Part shown: one piece after another, positions 17,996-26,737 of the stretch | Layout of the letters: each line of letters starts with the position of its first letter | Position numbering within the stretch: the stretch's first letter is position 1 | Assembly (NCBI GenBank): GCA_027485915.1 | Contig: JAIXQA010000075.1 | Location: 1 to 64,000 of the forward strand | Length of the DNA: 64,000 nucleotides | Direction: 5' to 3' | From: Alphaproteobacteria bacterium | GTDB lineage: Bacteria > Pseudomonadota > Alphaproteobacteria > Caulobacterales > Aquidulcibacteraceae | Notes under the pieces: generated by a model | Database searches by the model: none | The model's input: only the letters and a program-made list of their open reading frames with translations | What the model was told of the DNA's origin: nothing | Program-made: the position numbers and the translations under genes

Positions 17996-18538
17996 CTAGG
18001 GCTTCACGGGCTGGAATACGATGGTGGCTTCACCAAACACGATACCAAATTTTTTGACTTTGGCCCGATTGATCAAAATGCCATCGGGTTGCAGCCACAT
18101 CCGGTCGTCAAAAGTCACCAAGACCGTGCGGTCACCGACTTTCAGGTCAACATCATAGACCCAAGACAATTGATTGCCTTGAATGAGACCACGCGCAACA
18201 CCGCGGACGTCGCCTGCTGTGCCTTCATATGTGTTAGGACCAGTCTTTTTGATTTTCCAGATCCGCTGTTCTTTAACGCCATCGGCATAGTCAAAGCGTT
18301 CATCGAGCGTCAGAACCGAGCCGTCCCATTGGCCATCTATATCGACCTTGAATTGACGGATAAGGGTGCCGTTGCGATCTTGGAACACGCCCCAAGCGGT
18401 CGTTTTGCCCTTGAAATAATCTTCTAAGACAAGTTGTTGGGGTGCCTTCGCGGTTGGTGCGGCGGCGGTTGTGGCGCAACCGGCCACACTCATGGCAACA
18501 GCTGTCAGGGCGGCGGCCTTTTGGAGGGCTTTGATCAT
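17996..18538 (-). CDS. DUF3833-family lipoprotein
   Basis: A 180-residue lipoprotein with lipobox ending at Cys21 (SVAGC) and an Ala/Pro/Thr linker. The body shows the DUF3833 pattern: LEDYFKGKTTAWGVFQDRNG, LTLDERFDYADGVKEQRIW, YEGTAGDVRGVARG and MWLQPDGILINRAKVKKFG. The fold is an all-beta barrel of unknown function, anchored in the envelope. The ATG at 18538 has AAAGG eight bases upstream; a GTG at 18547 is less likely. It is on the same strand as, and 125 bases upstream of, the secreted 157-residue gene. Confidence 0.83.
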   Translation of the reverse strand: MIKALQKAAALTAVAMSVAGCATTAAAPTAKAPQQLVLEDYFKGKTTAWGVFQDRNGTLIRQFKVDIDGQWDGSVLTLDERFDYADGVKEQRIWKIKKTGPNTYEGTAGDVRGVARGLIQGNQLSWVYDVDLKVGDRTVLVTFDDRMWLQPDGILINRAKVKKFGIVFGEATIVFQPVKP

Positions 18539-18605
18539 GTTAAACACCTTTCAGTCCGTTCTACGCGCCAAGGGCCTGAATGGTTCAGTGAAACGGCCGG
18601 GTAAC

Positions 18606-19307
18606 TCAGTCGACATTGTGTTGGCTGATGCCATCCTCGTCTTCCACGGAAATGTCGGCTTCATAGGTCTTGGCCATGCGAACCAGCATACCGGCATCAT
18701 GACTAAGGCGGGCAGCAAATTGACGTACCCGGACTTGCGCAAGGGCAACCGCTTGGCTGATCGTTTGGACTTCTGAGCTATTGTCAAACCCGTCCTTCAT
18801 TCGTGGAATGTCGAGACCTTTGGGGCCGCGCCTCAAATCAAATGGGGGTAGGACATAGCGAAATGCCTCATGCCCAAAATCGAGATAGAGGCTGTCTGAC
18901 TCACTATTGAGCAGGTTTAACTTGCCGTCGGCGGCCATTTTTGAGAGGCGGTCGAGACTGTCGAGTAGTTCTTCAACGCGGGCGGCTTGAAGACCGCGCA
19001 TCAAATCATGCTCGGTGGTCTGGCCAATTCGCAGCGCTTCTGCCACTTCGGCCAAACGCTCTAACGCTTGATCGACATAAGCTGCAGTGTGTTCCAATGT
19101 ACGGACGGCACTGTAGACTTCGGTGAATTTCTTGCGCTCAATCCTAGGGTCGCGCCAAGCCGCATGCCGTAAGGCACGGTCGAGGGCGGCGGGTTCCATC
19201 AAGGGCGTGTCTGGCCCATTCGGCCGCGGACCTGAGGGGCGCGCACTGGGTTCATGTCCCGCACTGCGTTGCCGCCGGGAGGGGGAGGGAGGCTTTTGAA
19301 ACAACAT
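18606..19307 (-). CDS. Hypothetical helical protein
   Basis: A 233-residue protein without signal peptide. A basic, Pro/Ser-rich N-terminus (about 1-35) precedes long helices: VYSAVRTLEHTAAYVDQALE, RLAEVAEALRIGQTTEHDLM, LLDSLDRLSKMAADGKLNLL, and a C-terminal helix LAQVRVRQFAARLSHDAG. The helix-NLLN-strand-helix order is vaguely like the D0/D1 parts of flagellin-type proteins, but this resemblance is weak and I would not name it on that basis. The ATG at 19307 has AGGACGG upstream. Neighbours (pirin upstream, DUF3833 downstream) give no functional hint. Confidence 0.6.
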   Translation of the reverse strand: MLFQKPPSPSRRQRSAGHEPSARPSGPRPNGPDTPLMEPAALDRALRHAAWRDPRIERKKFTEVYSAVRTLEHTAAYVDQALERLAEVAEALRIGQTTEHDLMRGLQAARVEELLDSLDRLSKMAADGKLNLLNSESDSLYLDFGHEAFRYVLPPFDLRRGPKGLDIPRMKDGFDNSSEVQTISQAVALAQVRVRQFAARLSHDAGMLVRMAKTYEADISVEDEDGISQHNVD

Positions 19308-19364
19308 ACTGGCCGTCCTACTTTCGAAGAACGGCCAGCCTCGCATGTTAGCCTCAATGCAGTG

Positions 19365-20063
19365 TTAAGGCGCGTCAACCAAAACCAGTTCCGCGTCCAC
19401 GACGGCCTTAATGGTCAATTTTGGCTCGTCCTTAATGGCGGCTGCATCCCGTTCATAAAGGTCGATGCCATTGAGCTCGACGACACCTTTGGCTGCTGCC
19501 AAATAGGCGTGACGGCCAGCGGACAGATTATAGGTGACACTTTCGCCAGCCTTTAAGGTCGCACCCAAAACGCGGGCCTTCTGGCGAATAGGCAAAGCGC
19601 CTTCATCCTCTGAATAGCCCGAAGCCAGCGTCACAAACTGGCCAGAGCGGTCATCTTTGGGGAATTTTGCCGCCCCCCAGGAAGGGGCTACGCCTGCGCT
19701 TTCCGGCAAAATCCAGATTTGGTAGAGCGTCGTGGCTTTATCTTCCATGTTGTATTCAGCATGGGTGATGCCGGTGCCGGCGCTCATAACTTGGACGTCG
19801 CCTGCTTCGGTACGGCCGACATTGCCTAAGCTATCCTTGTGCGTGATGGCCCCTTCGCGGACATAAGTGATGATTTCCATATCGGCATGGCCGTGGGGGT
19901 CAAAGCCGGTGCCCGGTGCGATTTCGTCATCATTCCAGACCCGGATCGTGCCCCATTGGGTGCGTTTTGGGTCATGATAATGGCCGAAGGAGAAATGGTG
20001 GCGGGCATTGAGCCAGCTGTTTTTGAAGCGGCCCAGACTGTTGAATTCGCGTTTCTCAATCAT
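19365..20063 (-). CDS. Pirin-family bicupin protein
   Basis: A 232-residue bicupin of the YhhW/pirin type. The N-terminal cupin metal site is visible as FDPHGHADMEIITYV (His57, His59) with the later His in GTGITHAEYN and nearby Glu. The PHGHADMEI block is the pirin hallmark. Bacterial relatives act as quercetin 2,3-dioxygenase in vitro or as redox-sensing regulators. It sits four bases downstream of a flavodoxin-type quinone reductase gene on the same strand; together they form a small operon divergent from a LysR regulator. A role in quinone/electrophile stress is the natural inference. Confidence 0.9.
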   Translation of the reverse strand: MIEKREFNSLGRFKNSWLNARHHFSFGHYHDPKRTQWGTIRVWNDDEIAPGTGFDPHGHADMEIITYVREGAITHKDSLGNVGRTEAGDVQVMSAGTGITHAEYNMEDKATTLYQIWILPESAGVAPSWGAAKFPKDDRSGQFVTLASGYSEDEGALPIRQKARVLGATLKAGESVTYNLSAGRHAYLAAAKGVVELNGIDLYERDAAAIKDEPKLTIKAVVDAELVLVDAP

Positions 20064-20066
20064 GGT

Positions 20067-20642
20067 TTAACCTTTCATTTTCTTGGTAATTTCCGTGATG
20101 CGTATGCCATAGAGGCGGGCAAACTCACGGTCGCCAGCTGGCGGGGTAATCTCGGGTGATGCATTGTCAGACTGGGTGGCAACACCAACATAATAGCCCA
20201 AACGATTGACGACATCAGGGGCTGCATCGCTGTTGCTGTGAGCGCCCGGTGGCAGACCCGTACCGACCCAAATCATGCCGTGCTGCATGGCCAAGGTCAG
20301 AATTGAGTTTAAAGAATGCGCCTTGTCGCCTGCAAAGCTCAGGGAATTGGTGAAACCGCCAGCCACTTTGTCTTTCCAGCCCAAAGTGAACCAGACTTTC
20401 GAACTGGCCTCAAAAAAGGCTTTCAAAGGTGCCGAGATATCGCCCATATAGGTTGGTGCGCCAAAGATAATGGCGTCAGCTTGCGTGGCTTCATCCAAAA
20501 TCGCGCTGAAATCTTGCGCGGCAGAATCGATCTTCAACAGCACTGCTTCACCGCCAGCGTCGGTCACGCCTTGAGCCACTTGTGCCGCGACCACAGCGGT
20601 GTGGCCATAGCCCGAATGATAGATGATTGCGATTTTCGTCAT
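20067..20642 (-). CDS. Flavodoxin-fold NAD(P)H:quinone oxidoreductase/FMN reductase
   Basis: A 191-residue flavodoxin-like protein. The FMN phosphate loop is YHSGYGHTAVVA (8-19), the second FMN loop is FGAPTYMGDISAPLKAF, and the C-terminal GTGLPPGAHS stretch contacts flavin in WrbA-like proteins. It probably reduces quinones by two electrons in the cytoplasm. The ATG at 20642 begins the conserved MTKIAIIYHSG; a frame open to 20681 is not conserved-looking. It heads a two-gene unit with the pirin gene and faces a LysR-type gene across a region with two dyads. Confidence 0.88.
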   Translation of the reverse strand: MTKIAIIYHSGYGHTAVVAAQVAQGVTDAGGEAVLLKIDSAAQDFSAILDEATQADAIIFGAPTYMGDISAPLKAFFEASSKVWFTLGWKDKVAGGFTNSLSFAGDKAHSLNSILTLAMQHGMIWVGTGLPPGAHSNSDAAPDVVNRLGYYVGVATQSDNASPEITPPAGDREFARLYGIRITEITKKMKG

Positions 20643-20663
20643 GGGAGGAGACCTCTTTTCTAA

Positions 20664-20688
20664 ATCTATCGTCACAGTCACGATAGAT
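20664..20688. promoter_or_regulatory. 25-bp dyad in the flavodoxin promoter
   Basis: Perfect arms ATCTATCGT (20664-20672) and ACGATAGAT (20680-20688) around CACAGTC. It begins 22 bases upstream of the flavodoxin start. The size suits a LysR- or TetR-type dimer. The divergent LysR-type gene is the obvious candidate regulator. Confidence 0.55.
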
Positions 20689-20737
20689 GTTGAAACGCCT
20701 TATGGACGAAAGTTGATTGTTCGAATACTAGGGAAAA

Positions 20738-20756
20738 ACGAAACCGATTGTTTCGT
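20738..20756. promoter_or_regulatory. 19-bp dyad upstream of the LysR-type gene
   Basis: Perfect arms ACGAAAC (20738-20744) and GTTTCGT (20750-20756) around CGATT. It lies 27 bases upstream of the LysR start and may serve autoregulation. The arm sequence differs from the dyad at 20664-20688, so the two sites may bind different proteins. Confidence 0.45.
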
Positions 20757-20783
20757 GAATTGTATCGACAAATGGTGCCGCGC

Positions 20784-21695
20784 ATGAGCCTTGATTTAGA
20801 TCTGTTGACGACCTTCGCCAAGGTAGCCGAGCGCGCCAGTGTGACTGCGGCAGCGCGCGATCTGAATTTGTCCAAAGCAACTGTGTCAAAACAAATCGCA
20901 GAGCTGGAACAAAAGTTGGGCGTTCTCTTGTTTGCCCGAACCACACGCCTGTTCTCGCTGACAGATGCTGGCCAACGCGCCTATACCCGGGCGCAACGGA
21001 TCATGGAAGAGGCGGCCGCCTTAGCGGACGAAGCCCGTGAAACCCGAGAAGTGCCGCGCGGGAACCTCAAGATTGCTGCGCCCCAAGCCTTTGCCCGCCT
21101 GTGGCTGGCCGACCTTCTGCCGGAATTCATCCGTGCCTATCCTGAAATCAGCCTCGAGTTTGGGGTCGATGAGCGCACGGTGGACATGGTGGCAGACAAT
21201 TTCGATGTGGCCATCCGGATCGGCACGATGCCTGATTCCAGCTTGCTTGCCCGCAAGCTCGCACCGGTGCGCCTGATGACAGTTGCCGCCCCCGCCTATT
21301 GGCAAGAACGGGGCAAGCCACGCAGGCCGGAAGACCTCGCGATGCATTGCTGTTTCCGCTACACCAATACGCCTAACCACTCGCTGTGGCGCTATGTCGA
21401 TGCCGAGGGCAATGATTTGCGGGTACGCGTTCAAGGCCCAATCACCATCAATGGCGGTGAGATTGAAATGCCAGCGCTGCGCGAAGGCCTGGGCGTCGCC
21501 TATCTGCCCGACTTTTTGGTCTGTGAAGATTTGCGCGCAGGCAGGCTGGAACGCGCGCTGGAAGACTGGCGTTCGCCCGAATTGACTTTGCATCTTTTAA
21601 GCCCGCCGGGGCGGGGCAAACCTAAGCGCTTAGAAGTCTTCTCGGATTTCATGATCAAGAAATTTGGCGGTCGTATTCCGCCTTGGCATATCTAG
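20784..21695 (+). CDS. LysR-family transcriptional regulator
   Basis: A 303-residue LTTR. The N-terminal winged helix-turn-helix is clear (LTTFAKVAERASVTAAARDL then SKATVSKQIAELEQKLGVLL, about 6-50), followed by the linker helix and a periplasmic-binding-type effector domain (LKIAAPQAFARLWLADLLPE onward) of the CrgA/DsdC-like subgroup. The start is uncertain among 20748, 20772 and 20784; I take 20784, where the family usually begins. It is divergent from the flavodoxin-pirin pair and probably controls it. Its stop shares a CTAG palindrome with the convergent META-domain gene. Confidence 0.9.
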   Translation: MSLDLDLLTTFAKVAERASVTAAARDLNLSKATVSKQIAELEQKLGVLLFARTTRLFSLTDAGQRAYTRAQRIMEEAAALADEARETREVPRGNLKIAAPQAFARLWLADLLPEFIRAYPEISLEFGVDERTVDMVADNFDVAIRIGTMPDSSLLARKLAPVRLMTVAAPAYWQERGKPRRPEDLAMHCCFRYTNTPNHSLWRYVDAEGNDLRVRVQGPITINGGEIEMPALREGLGVAYLPDFLVCEDLRAGRLERALEDWRSPELTLHLLSPPGRGKPKRLEVFSDFMIKKFGGRIPPWHI

Positions 21696-22606
21696 TTGCT
21701 CGCCTCAAAGACCAACTCCTCCGGCGATGTGCTGGATTTGAGGGTCAGCTGGTTGGCCGTCAAACTGATCTGATCCACTTTACCGAGGGCTGCCATAAAG
21801 GCGGCTTCTGCGGCCATCGGATCACCGACCGCTGCCAAACACGCCCGCTGTGTCTGCATCATATTGGAGAAACGCGACCTACCCCCAGCGCGCTGGTGGC
21901 TACCTGAAAATTGATTGCACCCGGTTGAACCGCTGATGCGATTGTCCTCAAACGTGACCCGTGGCCGCAGGCTTTGCGGGTCGAGCGCCGTACCATTCAG
22001 TCGGGTCAACGTCCAAGATTTGCCATAGAGGCTTGGACCGGTTTCAGCGCGCGCGCTTACAGTTTGCAGCCGCGCCAGCACACGGCCATTGGCCGACAAG
22101 AGGCGGATTTCGCCACCGAATTTCCGGATCTGACGGGTGGCGCGTAAGGCTGCCAACACGTCGCGCTCCAACACGCCCGCAGGGCCCATGCAGGCCATTT
22201 TGCTCAAGGCAAGTGGGCCAAAACGTGTGGCATCTGCGCCTGTATGCACCAGTTTGCCAGTCAGGCGATTGCATCCAGTAGAGCCACTAACCCCATCTTG
22301 AGGCAGAAAGACCAAAGTCGCTTTGGGTTTGCCAGCGCTGCGGCTAAGTGCGCGACCATTGAGTTCAGTTGCCACAAACTCGCCTTCCAGCGTCAGGACA
22401 GGCTTGGGCGCAGCGTGGGTATGGTTGTGCCCGCCGTGGCTGAACGCCGGGCTGGCGGCAAGAGCTACCAGCCCGCAGAGCGCTAGGGCAAGACTAGTCT
22501 TGCTTAGACGGGATCCCAGGTAAAGACTCCGGCTGTGGCTTCCAGCCCCATGAAGCCGCCTTTCAAAGCGGGCAGTCCATGCTCGATCAATGTCTCTGGT
22601 GTCCAT
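21692..22606 (-). CDS. Secreted protein with two META/HslJ domains and a His-rich mature N-terminus
   Basis: A 304-residue envelope protein with two META domains, each with the GSTGCN motif (about 107-112 and 229-234) and a paired Cys further on (MACMGP; TQRACLAA). The hydrophobic segment SLALALCGLVALAASPAFS is followed by a His-rich stretch, HGGHNHTHA, right after the predicted cleavage site, suggesting metal binding. The only standard start is the ATG at 22606, with GAGGA seven bases upstream but 103 bases inside the preceding SDR gene, giving an unusually long n-region. HslJ-like proteins are linked to heat and antibiotic tolerance; the role here is unknown. Confidence 0.8.
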   Translation of the reverse strand: MDTRDIDRAWTARFERRLHGAGSHSRSLYLGSRLSKTSLALALCGLVALAASPAFSHGGHNHTHAAPKPVLTLEGEFVATELNGRALSRSAGKPKATLVFLPQDGVSGSTGCNRLTGKLVHTGADATRFGPLALSKMACMGPAGVLERDVLAALRATRQIRKFGGEIRLLSANGRVLARLQTVSARAETGPSLYGKSWTLTRLNGTALDPQSLRPRVTFEDNRISGSTGCNQFSGSHQRAGGRSRFSNMMQTQRACLAAVGDPMAAEAAFMAALGKVDQISLTANQLTLKSSTSPEELVFEASN

Positions 22607-23421
22607 CCGTCAATCCTCGATACTGAGCGGACGGGCCGTGGTTGGTCAAAAACGACCACTTCATTGCCGCGCACGCCGAATATTTGACCCGTTACATGGC
22701 TGGCGGCAGCTGAACACAGGCTGACCGCAAAGGTGGCGACTTGATCGGCGCGCATGCGCGTGCGGATCCGCTCTACTCGTTGGGCGCTAGCTTCATCCTT
22801 GACGGGGATGGTGGCGATCATGCGGGTCCATGCAAAGGGTGCGATGACGTTGGACCGGACATTCTTCAGAGCCCCTTCCATCGCGATGATGCGCGACAGA
22901 CCTGCCACACCCATTTTGGCGGCAGCATAATTGGCTTGCCCAATATTGCCGATAATGCCCGAGGTAGAGGTGAATAGCACATAAGCGCCGTCTTGTTGCT
23001 CGCGGAACAATTCCACACTGGCCCGGGTGACATTATAGGCACCGCGCAGATGCACATCGATCACCGCGTCCCAATCGGCTTCAGACATTTTGTGGAACAT
23101 GCCATCGCGCAAGATGCCTGCGGGGTTGATGATGGCATGCAGGCCACCAAACTCATCCTTGGCTTGCTCAATCATGCCCTTTACCGCGGCAAAATCGGTC
23201 ACGGAGTCAGAATTGGCAACAGCCTCGCCACCCGCAGCCTTGATTTCGTCGGCTACAGCTTGGGCAGGCCCGACAGAGCCTTCATCGCCACCAGTGACCG
23301 AGCCACCCAAATCATTGACGACAACTTTGGCACCAGCAGCAGCGGCCTGCAGCGCACATTCGCGGCCAATGCCATTGCCACCACCCGTAATCAGAATGAC
23401 TTTCCCGTCTAAAACGCCCAT
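22504..23421 (-). CDS. Short-chain dehydrogenase, 3-hydroxyacyl-CoA dehydrogenase/HSD17B4-like
   Basis: A 305-residue SDR. The cofactor loop is GGGNGIGRE (13-21), with the long VVVNDLGGSVTGGDEGSV insertion typical of the multifunctional-enzyme-2 (HSD17B4) dehydrogenase domain. Catalytic Ser and YAAAK lie in FTSTSGIIGNIGQANYAAAK. The usual NNAG is here NPAG (INPAGILRD). The C-terminal extension after the core is also seen in this subgroup. Oxidation of 3-hydroxyacyl-CoA or a steroid-like alcohol in the cytoplasm is expected. GGGAG lies eight bases before the ATG. It overlaps the META-domain gene downstream by 103 bases. Confidence 0.85.
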   Translation of the reverse strand: MGVLDGKVILITGGGNGIGRECALQAAAAGAKVVVNDLGGSVTGGDEGSVGPAQAVADEIKAAGGEAVANSDSVTDFAAVKGMIEQAKDEFGGLHAIINPAGILRDGMFHKMSEADWDAVIDVHLRGAYNVTRASVELFREQQDGAYVLFTSTSGIIGNIGQANYAAAKMGVAGLSRIIAMEGALKNVRSNVIAPFAWTRMIATIPVKDEASAQRVERIRTRMRADQVATFAVSLCSAAASHVTGQIFGVRGNEVVVFDQPRPVRSVSRIDGWTPETLIEHGLPALKGGFMGLEATAGVFTWDPV

Positions 23422-23463
23422 GGTCGTGCTCCCTAATCTTATGTTTGTTTGAGATTAGCAGGG

Positions 23464-24738
23464 TCAAGACGCTTTGGTCGAGCCCTGATTTTCTGGCGCG
23501 GCATCTTCAAAGCGGTCGGCCTCGGCCAAGGGCTTAAAGAGACGCATCCAAGCCCCAGCGATCAAGACGGCGCCAATGCCGCCCGCGACAACGGCCGTGA
23601 CCGGGCCGAGCAGGCGGGCGGCAACGCCAGACTGGAACTCGCCCATTTCATTGGAGGCAGAAATAAAGACAAAGCTGATCGCAGACACCCGCCCGCGCAT
23701 CGCATCGGGGGTTGCCAATTGCACCAGAGAAGAGCGCACATAGACAGAGATCATGTCTGCCGCGCCGGCAATCGCCAAACAGGCTACCGAAATCCACAAG
23801 GTGGTGGACAGGCCAAAGCCCAAGGTCGCCAAGCCAAACACAAAGACTGCGCCGAACATCCAGCGCCCGACATGGCGCTCAATCGGCTTGATGGCCAAAA
23901 AGATCGAGACCACGCCCGCCCCAATCGCCCCGGCTGACCGCAAAGCGCCCAAAGCTGTTGGCCCCGCATGGAGAATGTCGCGGGCAAAAACAGGCAGGAG
24001 GGCGGTGGCACCCGCGAGCAGCACAACGGCGAGATCGAGGCTTAGCGCCCCCAAAACAATTTTGTTGTCGCGCACATAAATCAGGCCTTCCTTGATCATA
24101 GCGAAGGTACGCCCGCTTTCGACTTTTTCTTGCGGTGGGGCCTTGGTCCAAAACGCCAGAATCCAGCCGCAAATAAACAGTCCCAAGGCCGCGCTATAGG
24201 GCACATTGGCCCCAAAATGGAAGAGAAGGCCGCCAAGTGCGGGGCCAAGGATTGACCCGCCCTGAAAGCTCAATGACATCAGCGCAATGGCTTGTGGCAA
24301 TTCCTCGCGGGGGACGAGATTAGACACCATGGCCGAGCTGGCTGCCGGCAAAAAGGCATTTAGCATGCCCGTGACCATGGCAACTGCAAAAATGGCGGCA
24401 ATCAAGGCATTGGGCGCAAAGCCGGATGCGGCAACCAAGGCACCTGCAATGGCGACCTTCAGCGCAATACAGCCCAGAATAATCAGACGACGGTCGAATC
24501 GGTCGGCAGCTTGTCCGCCAAACAAGGACAGGATCAAGAGTGGTACAAATTGCGATAGGCCAATTAGGCCCAAAAGAAACGCACCTTCTTCAATCGTGTC
24601 GCCCCGCGCGCGCGCGATATCATAGACCTGCCAGCCCATGGCAGTGATCTGAATCTGCGTGCCCAAAGTCCAAAAGACGCGGGCACACCAATAGCGGGCA
24701 AAGGAGGTATGTCGGAAAGGGGCTAAGGATCGGCTCAC
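23464..24738 (-). CDS. MFS exporter, EntS-like (MFS_3)
   Basis: A 424-residue, twelve-helix MFS protein with the MFS_3/EntS pattern: FARYWCARVFWTLGTQIQI at the N-terminus, the GGQAADRFDRRLIIL loop between helices 2 and 3, and LVPREELPQAIALMS before a GGSILGPALGG motif. The family includes the enterobactin exporter and macrolide-type efflux pumps. No siderophore genes adjoin it, so the substrate is unknown. Start is a GTG at 24738 with only a weak Shine-Dalgarno. It lies 42 bases upstream of the SDR gene and may be co-transcribed with it. Confidence 0.83.
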   Translation of the reverse strand: MSRSLAPFRHTSFARYWCARVFWTLGTQIQITAMGWQVYDIARARGDTIEEGAFLLGLIGLSQFVPLLILSLFGGQAADRFDRRLIILGCIALKVAIAGALVAASGFAPNALIAAIFAVAMVTGMLNAFLPAASSAMVSNLVPREELPQAIALMSLSFQGGSILGPALGGLLFHFGANVPYSAALGLFICGWILAFWTKAPPQEKVESGRTFAMIKEGLIYVRDNKIVLGALSLDLAVVLLAGATALLPVFARDILHAGPTALGALRSAGAIGAGVVSIFLAIKPIERHVGRWMFGAVFVFGLATLGFGLSTTLWISVACLAIAGAADMISVYVRSSLVQLATPDAMRGRVSAISFVFISASNEMGEFQSGVAARLLGPVTAVVAGGIGAVLIAGAWMRLFKPLAEADRFEDAAPENQGSTKAS

Positions 24739-24793
24739 CTGTCTGTGATGGGTCAGCCGACCTTCGAGGTCAATGCATGAAAGAAGATAAGGC

Positions 24794-26605
24794 CTAAAGC
24801 GGCGCAGTTGCCGCTTCGAGCCAGGCTTGCACGTCTGCTTCCACGCGCGGTCCGATCTCGGCCAGAACTTTGGCGTGATACTGGTTTAACCAAGTCCGCT
24901 CGGCTTCGGTTAGCATCTCCACCACGATCAAGCGGCGATCAATCGGGGCCAAGGTTAAGGTTTCAAAGCCTAGCATAGGCCGTTCACCGCCCTCAATTGG
25001 TGTGGCGGGCGTGACATATTGCAGGTTTTCGGTACGAATGCCGTAACCGTCGATCTTATAAAAGCCAGGCTCGTTAGATACGATCATGCCGGGTTCTAAC
25101 GCCACATGATTGGGGACTTTGGCGATGCGATGGGGTCCTTCATGGACGCCGAGATAGGAACCAACGCCATGGCCCGTGCCATGGTCATAATCAAATCCGC
25201 CTTCCCACAAGCTGATGCGCGCCAAAGCATCGAGCGCTGAGCCCGTGGTGCCCTTTGGAAAGCGCACACGGGAGAGCGCGATATGGCCCTTAAGGACGCG
25301 GGTGAAGCGGTCCTTCATTTCCGCATTTGGCGTCCCCACGGCAATGGTGCGGGTTACATCTGTGGTTCCGTCGAGATATTGGCCGCCTGAGTCGAGCAGG
25401 AATAAGTTATCTTGATCGACCTTACGATTGCTTTCGACCGTCACCCGATAATGTGGGAAGGCCCCGTTTGGGCCCGCACCTGAGATGGAATCAAAAGACA
25501 AGTCTTGTAGGGCACCCGTCGCCAAGCGGAAGCCTTCGATGGCTTTGCAAATGTCAATCTCGGTCAGCTTGCCCTTTGGCGCTTCAACGTCAAACCAATG
25601 GAGGAAATTGGCTAGTGCCACGCCATCGCGGGCATGGGCACGTTTGGTACCAGCAATCTCAACGGCATTTTTTAGGGAACGCGGCAGGATGGTGGGGTCT
25701 TGTCCGCGAACAATTTGCGCCCCCGCTGCATGTAAGGCATCAAACACATGTGCCGAAGAGAGGCTGGGATCGACCAAAACGCGCTTGCCCGTGGTTTGTC
25801 TCAAGGCCTCCACAAAGTCAGGTTCTGCGCTGATAGAAACCTCATTGCCTAAGAACCCGCGCAGTTCCGGTGTGACCTTCTCAGGTTTCACAAACAATTG
25901 CGCAGTTCCATCCTTATTCAAAATGGCACTGCCCAACGCCAAGGGCGTACGGGTGACGTCTTTGCCGCGAATATTGAATAGCCAAGCCAGAGCGGCGGGC
26001 GAAGTCAAAATGCTCGCCTCAATGCCGTCACCGGCAAGCTTTTCGCCAATCCGTGAGCGCTTTGACGCACTGCTTTCGCCCGAGAAGGTTTCAGGATGGG
26101 GGACAATTTCGGCGCTGGGCTCTGCGGGCCGATCTTGCCACGCTTGGTCAATCGGATTGACGCCAACTGCGACCAATTCAACACCGGCTTGCGCGGCAGA
26201 GTCCTTCAAGCGCGCCAAGGCATCGGGCGGGACAAGGCGGGGATCATAACCAATCTTTGCCCCAGCAGGCGCTTCAGCTTTCAGCCAAACAGCTGGGCCT
26301 TGATCGACTAAATCGCGTTGTTCAAACAATTCTGGTGCAGTTTGGCTTAGCGCCTGTTGGGTATAACGCCCGTCGGAGAACAAATAAGCCTTATCGCGCA
26401 GGATGATCGCAGCTCCTGCCGAACCGGTAAAACCTGTGGCCCAAGCCAAGCGCTCCGCACAATCCGGCAAATATTCATTTTGCCACTCATCCTCATGGGG
26501 CACAAACAGGCCATCAAGACCCAATTGCTCCAGTTGAGCGCGAATTAAAGGAAGTGCCTTTCGGCCTTGGTCTGCGCCACCGCGCACGTCATAAGTTTGA
26601 AACAT
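24794..26605 (-). CDS. Xaa-Pro aminopeptidase (M24B), three-domain form
   Basis: A 603-residue aminopeptidase P of the long type, with two creatinase-like N-terminal domains (starting FVPHEDEWQNEYLPDCAERL and ILTSPAALAWLFNIRGKD) and a C-terminal pita-bread M24 domain. The dinuclear metal ligands are visible as the Asp pair in LLDSGGQYLDGTTDVTRT, His in DHGTGHGVG, Glu in VSNEPGFY and Glu in IRTENL. It removes N-terminal residues before proline from peptides, probably in the cytoplasm. The length of about 600 residues fits the eukaryote-like/alphaproteobacterial APP subgroup. Confidence 0.92.
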   Translation of the reverse strand: MFQTYDVRGGADQGRKALPLIRAQLEQLGLDGLFVPHEDEWQNEYLPDCAERLAWATGFTGSAGAAIILRDKAYLFSDGRYTQQALSQTAPELFEQRDLVDQGPAVWLKAEAPAGAKIGYDPRLVPPDALARLKDSAAQAGVELVAVGVNPIDQAWQDRPAEPSAEIVPHPETFSGESSASKRSRIGEKLAGDGIEASILTSPAALAWLFNIRGKDVTRTPLALGSAILNKDGTAQLFVKPEKVTPELRGFLGNEVSISAEPDFVEALRQTTGKRVLVDPSLSSAHVFDALHAAGAQIVRGQDPTILPRSLKNAVEIAGTKRAHARDGVALANFLHWFDVEAPKGKLTEIDICKAIEGFRLATGALQDLSFDSISGAGPNGAFPHYRVTVESNRKVDQDNLFLLDSGGQYLDGTTDVTRTIAVGTPNAEMKDRFTRVLKGHIALSRVRFPKGTTGSALDALARISLWEGGFDYDHGTGHGVGSYLGVHEGPHRIAKVPNHVALEPGMIVSNEPGFYKIDGYGIRTENLQYVTPATPIEGGERPMLGFETLTLAPIDRRLIVVEMLTEAERTWLNQYHAKVLAEIGPRVEADVQAWLEAATAPL

Positions 26606-26678
26606 GGGATGAACCTAGAGGCATGGCTGAATTCGCGCAAGGCGATGCTGCTGACCGATTCACAATTTGTTTGCACCC

Positions 26679-26719
26679 CTTGGGCTACATAGCTCGAGCT
26701 AGTCTTTAGCTGGCCCAAG
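26679..26719 (+). promoter_or_regulatory. Leader hairpin with nested palindrome upstream of the 383-residue unknown gene
   Basis: CTTGGGC (26679-26685) can pair with GCCCAAG (26713-26719). The loop encloses a perfect 12-bp palindrome, TAGCTCGAGCTA (26690-26701). It ends 18 bases before the ATG at 26738. No T-run follows, so it is not a standard terminator. It may be a DNA operator or a 5'-leader structure. Confidence 0.35.
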
Positions 26720-26737
26720 TAAGGTCAAAGCAGATTT

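Noticed and set aside
25485-26249. 254-codon open frame opposite the Xaa-Pro aminopeptidase
   Set aside because: Lies wholly inside a gene with clear catalytic motifs. The translated sequence is Ser/Pro/Arg-rich and shadow-like.
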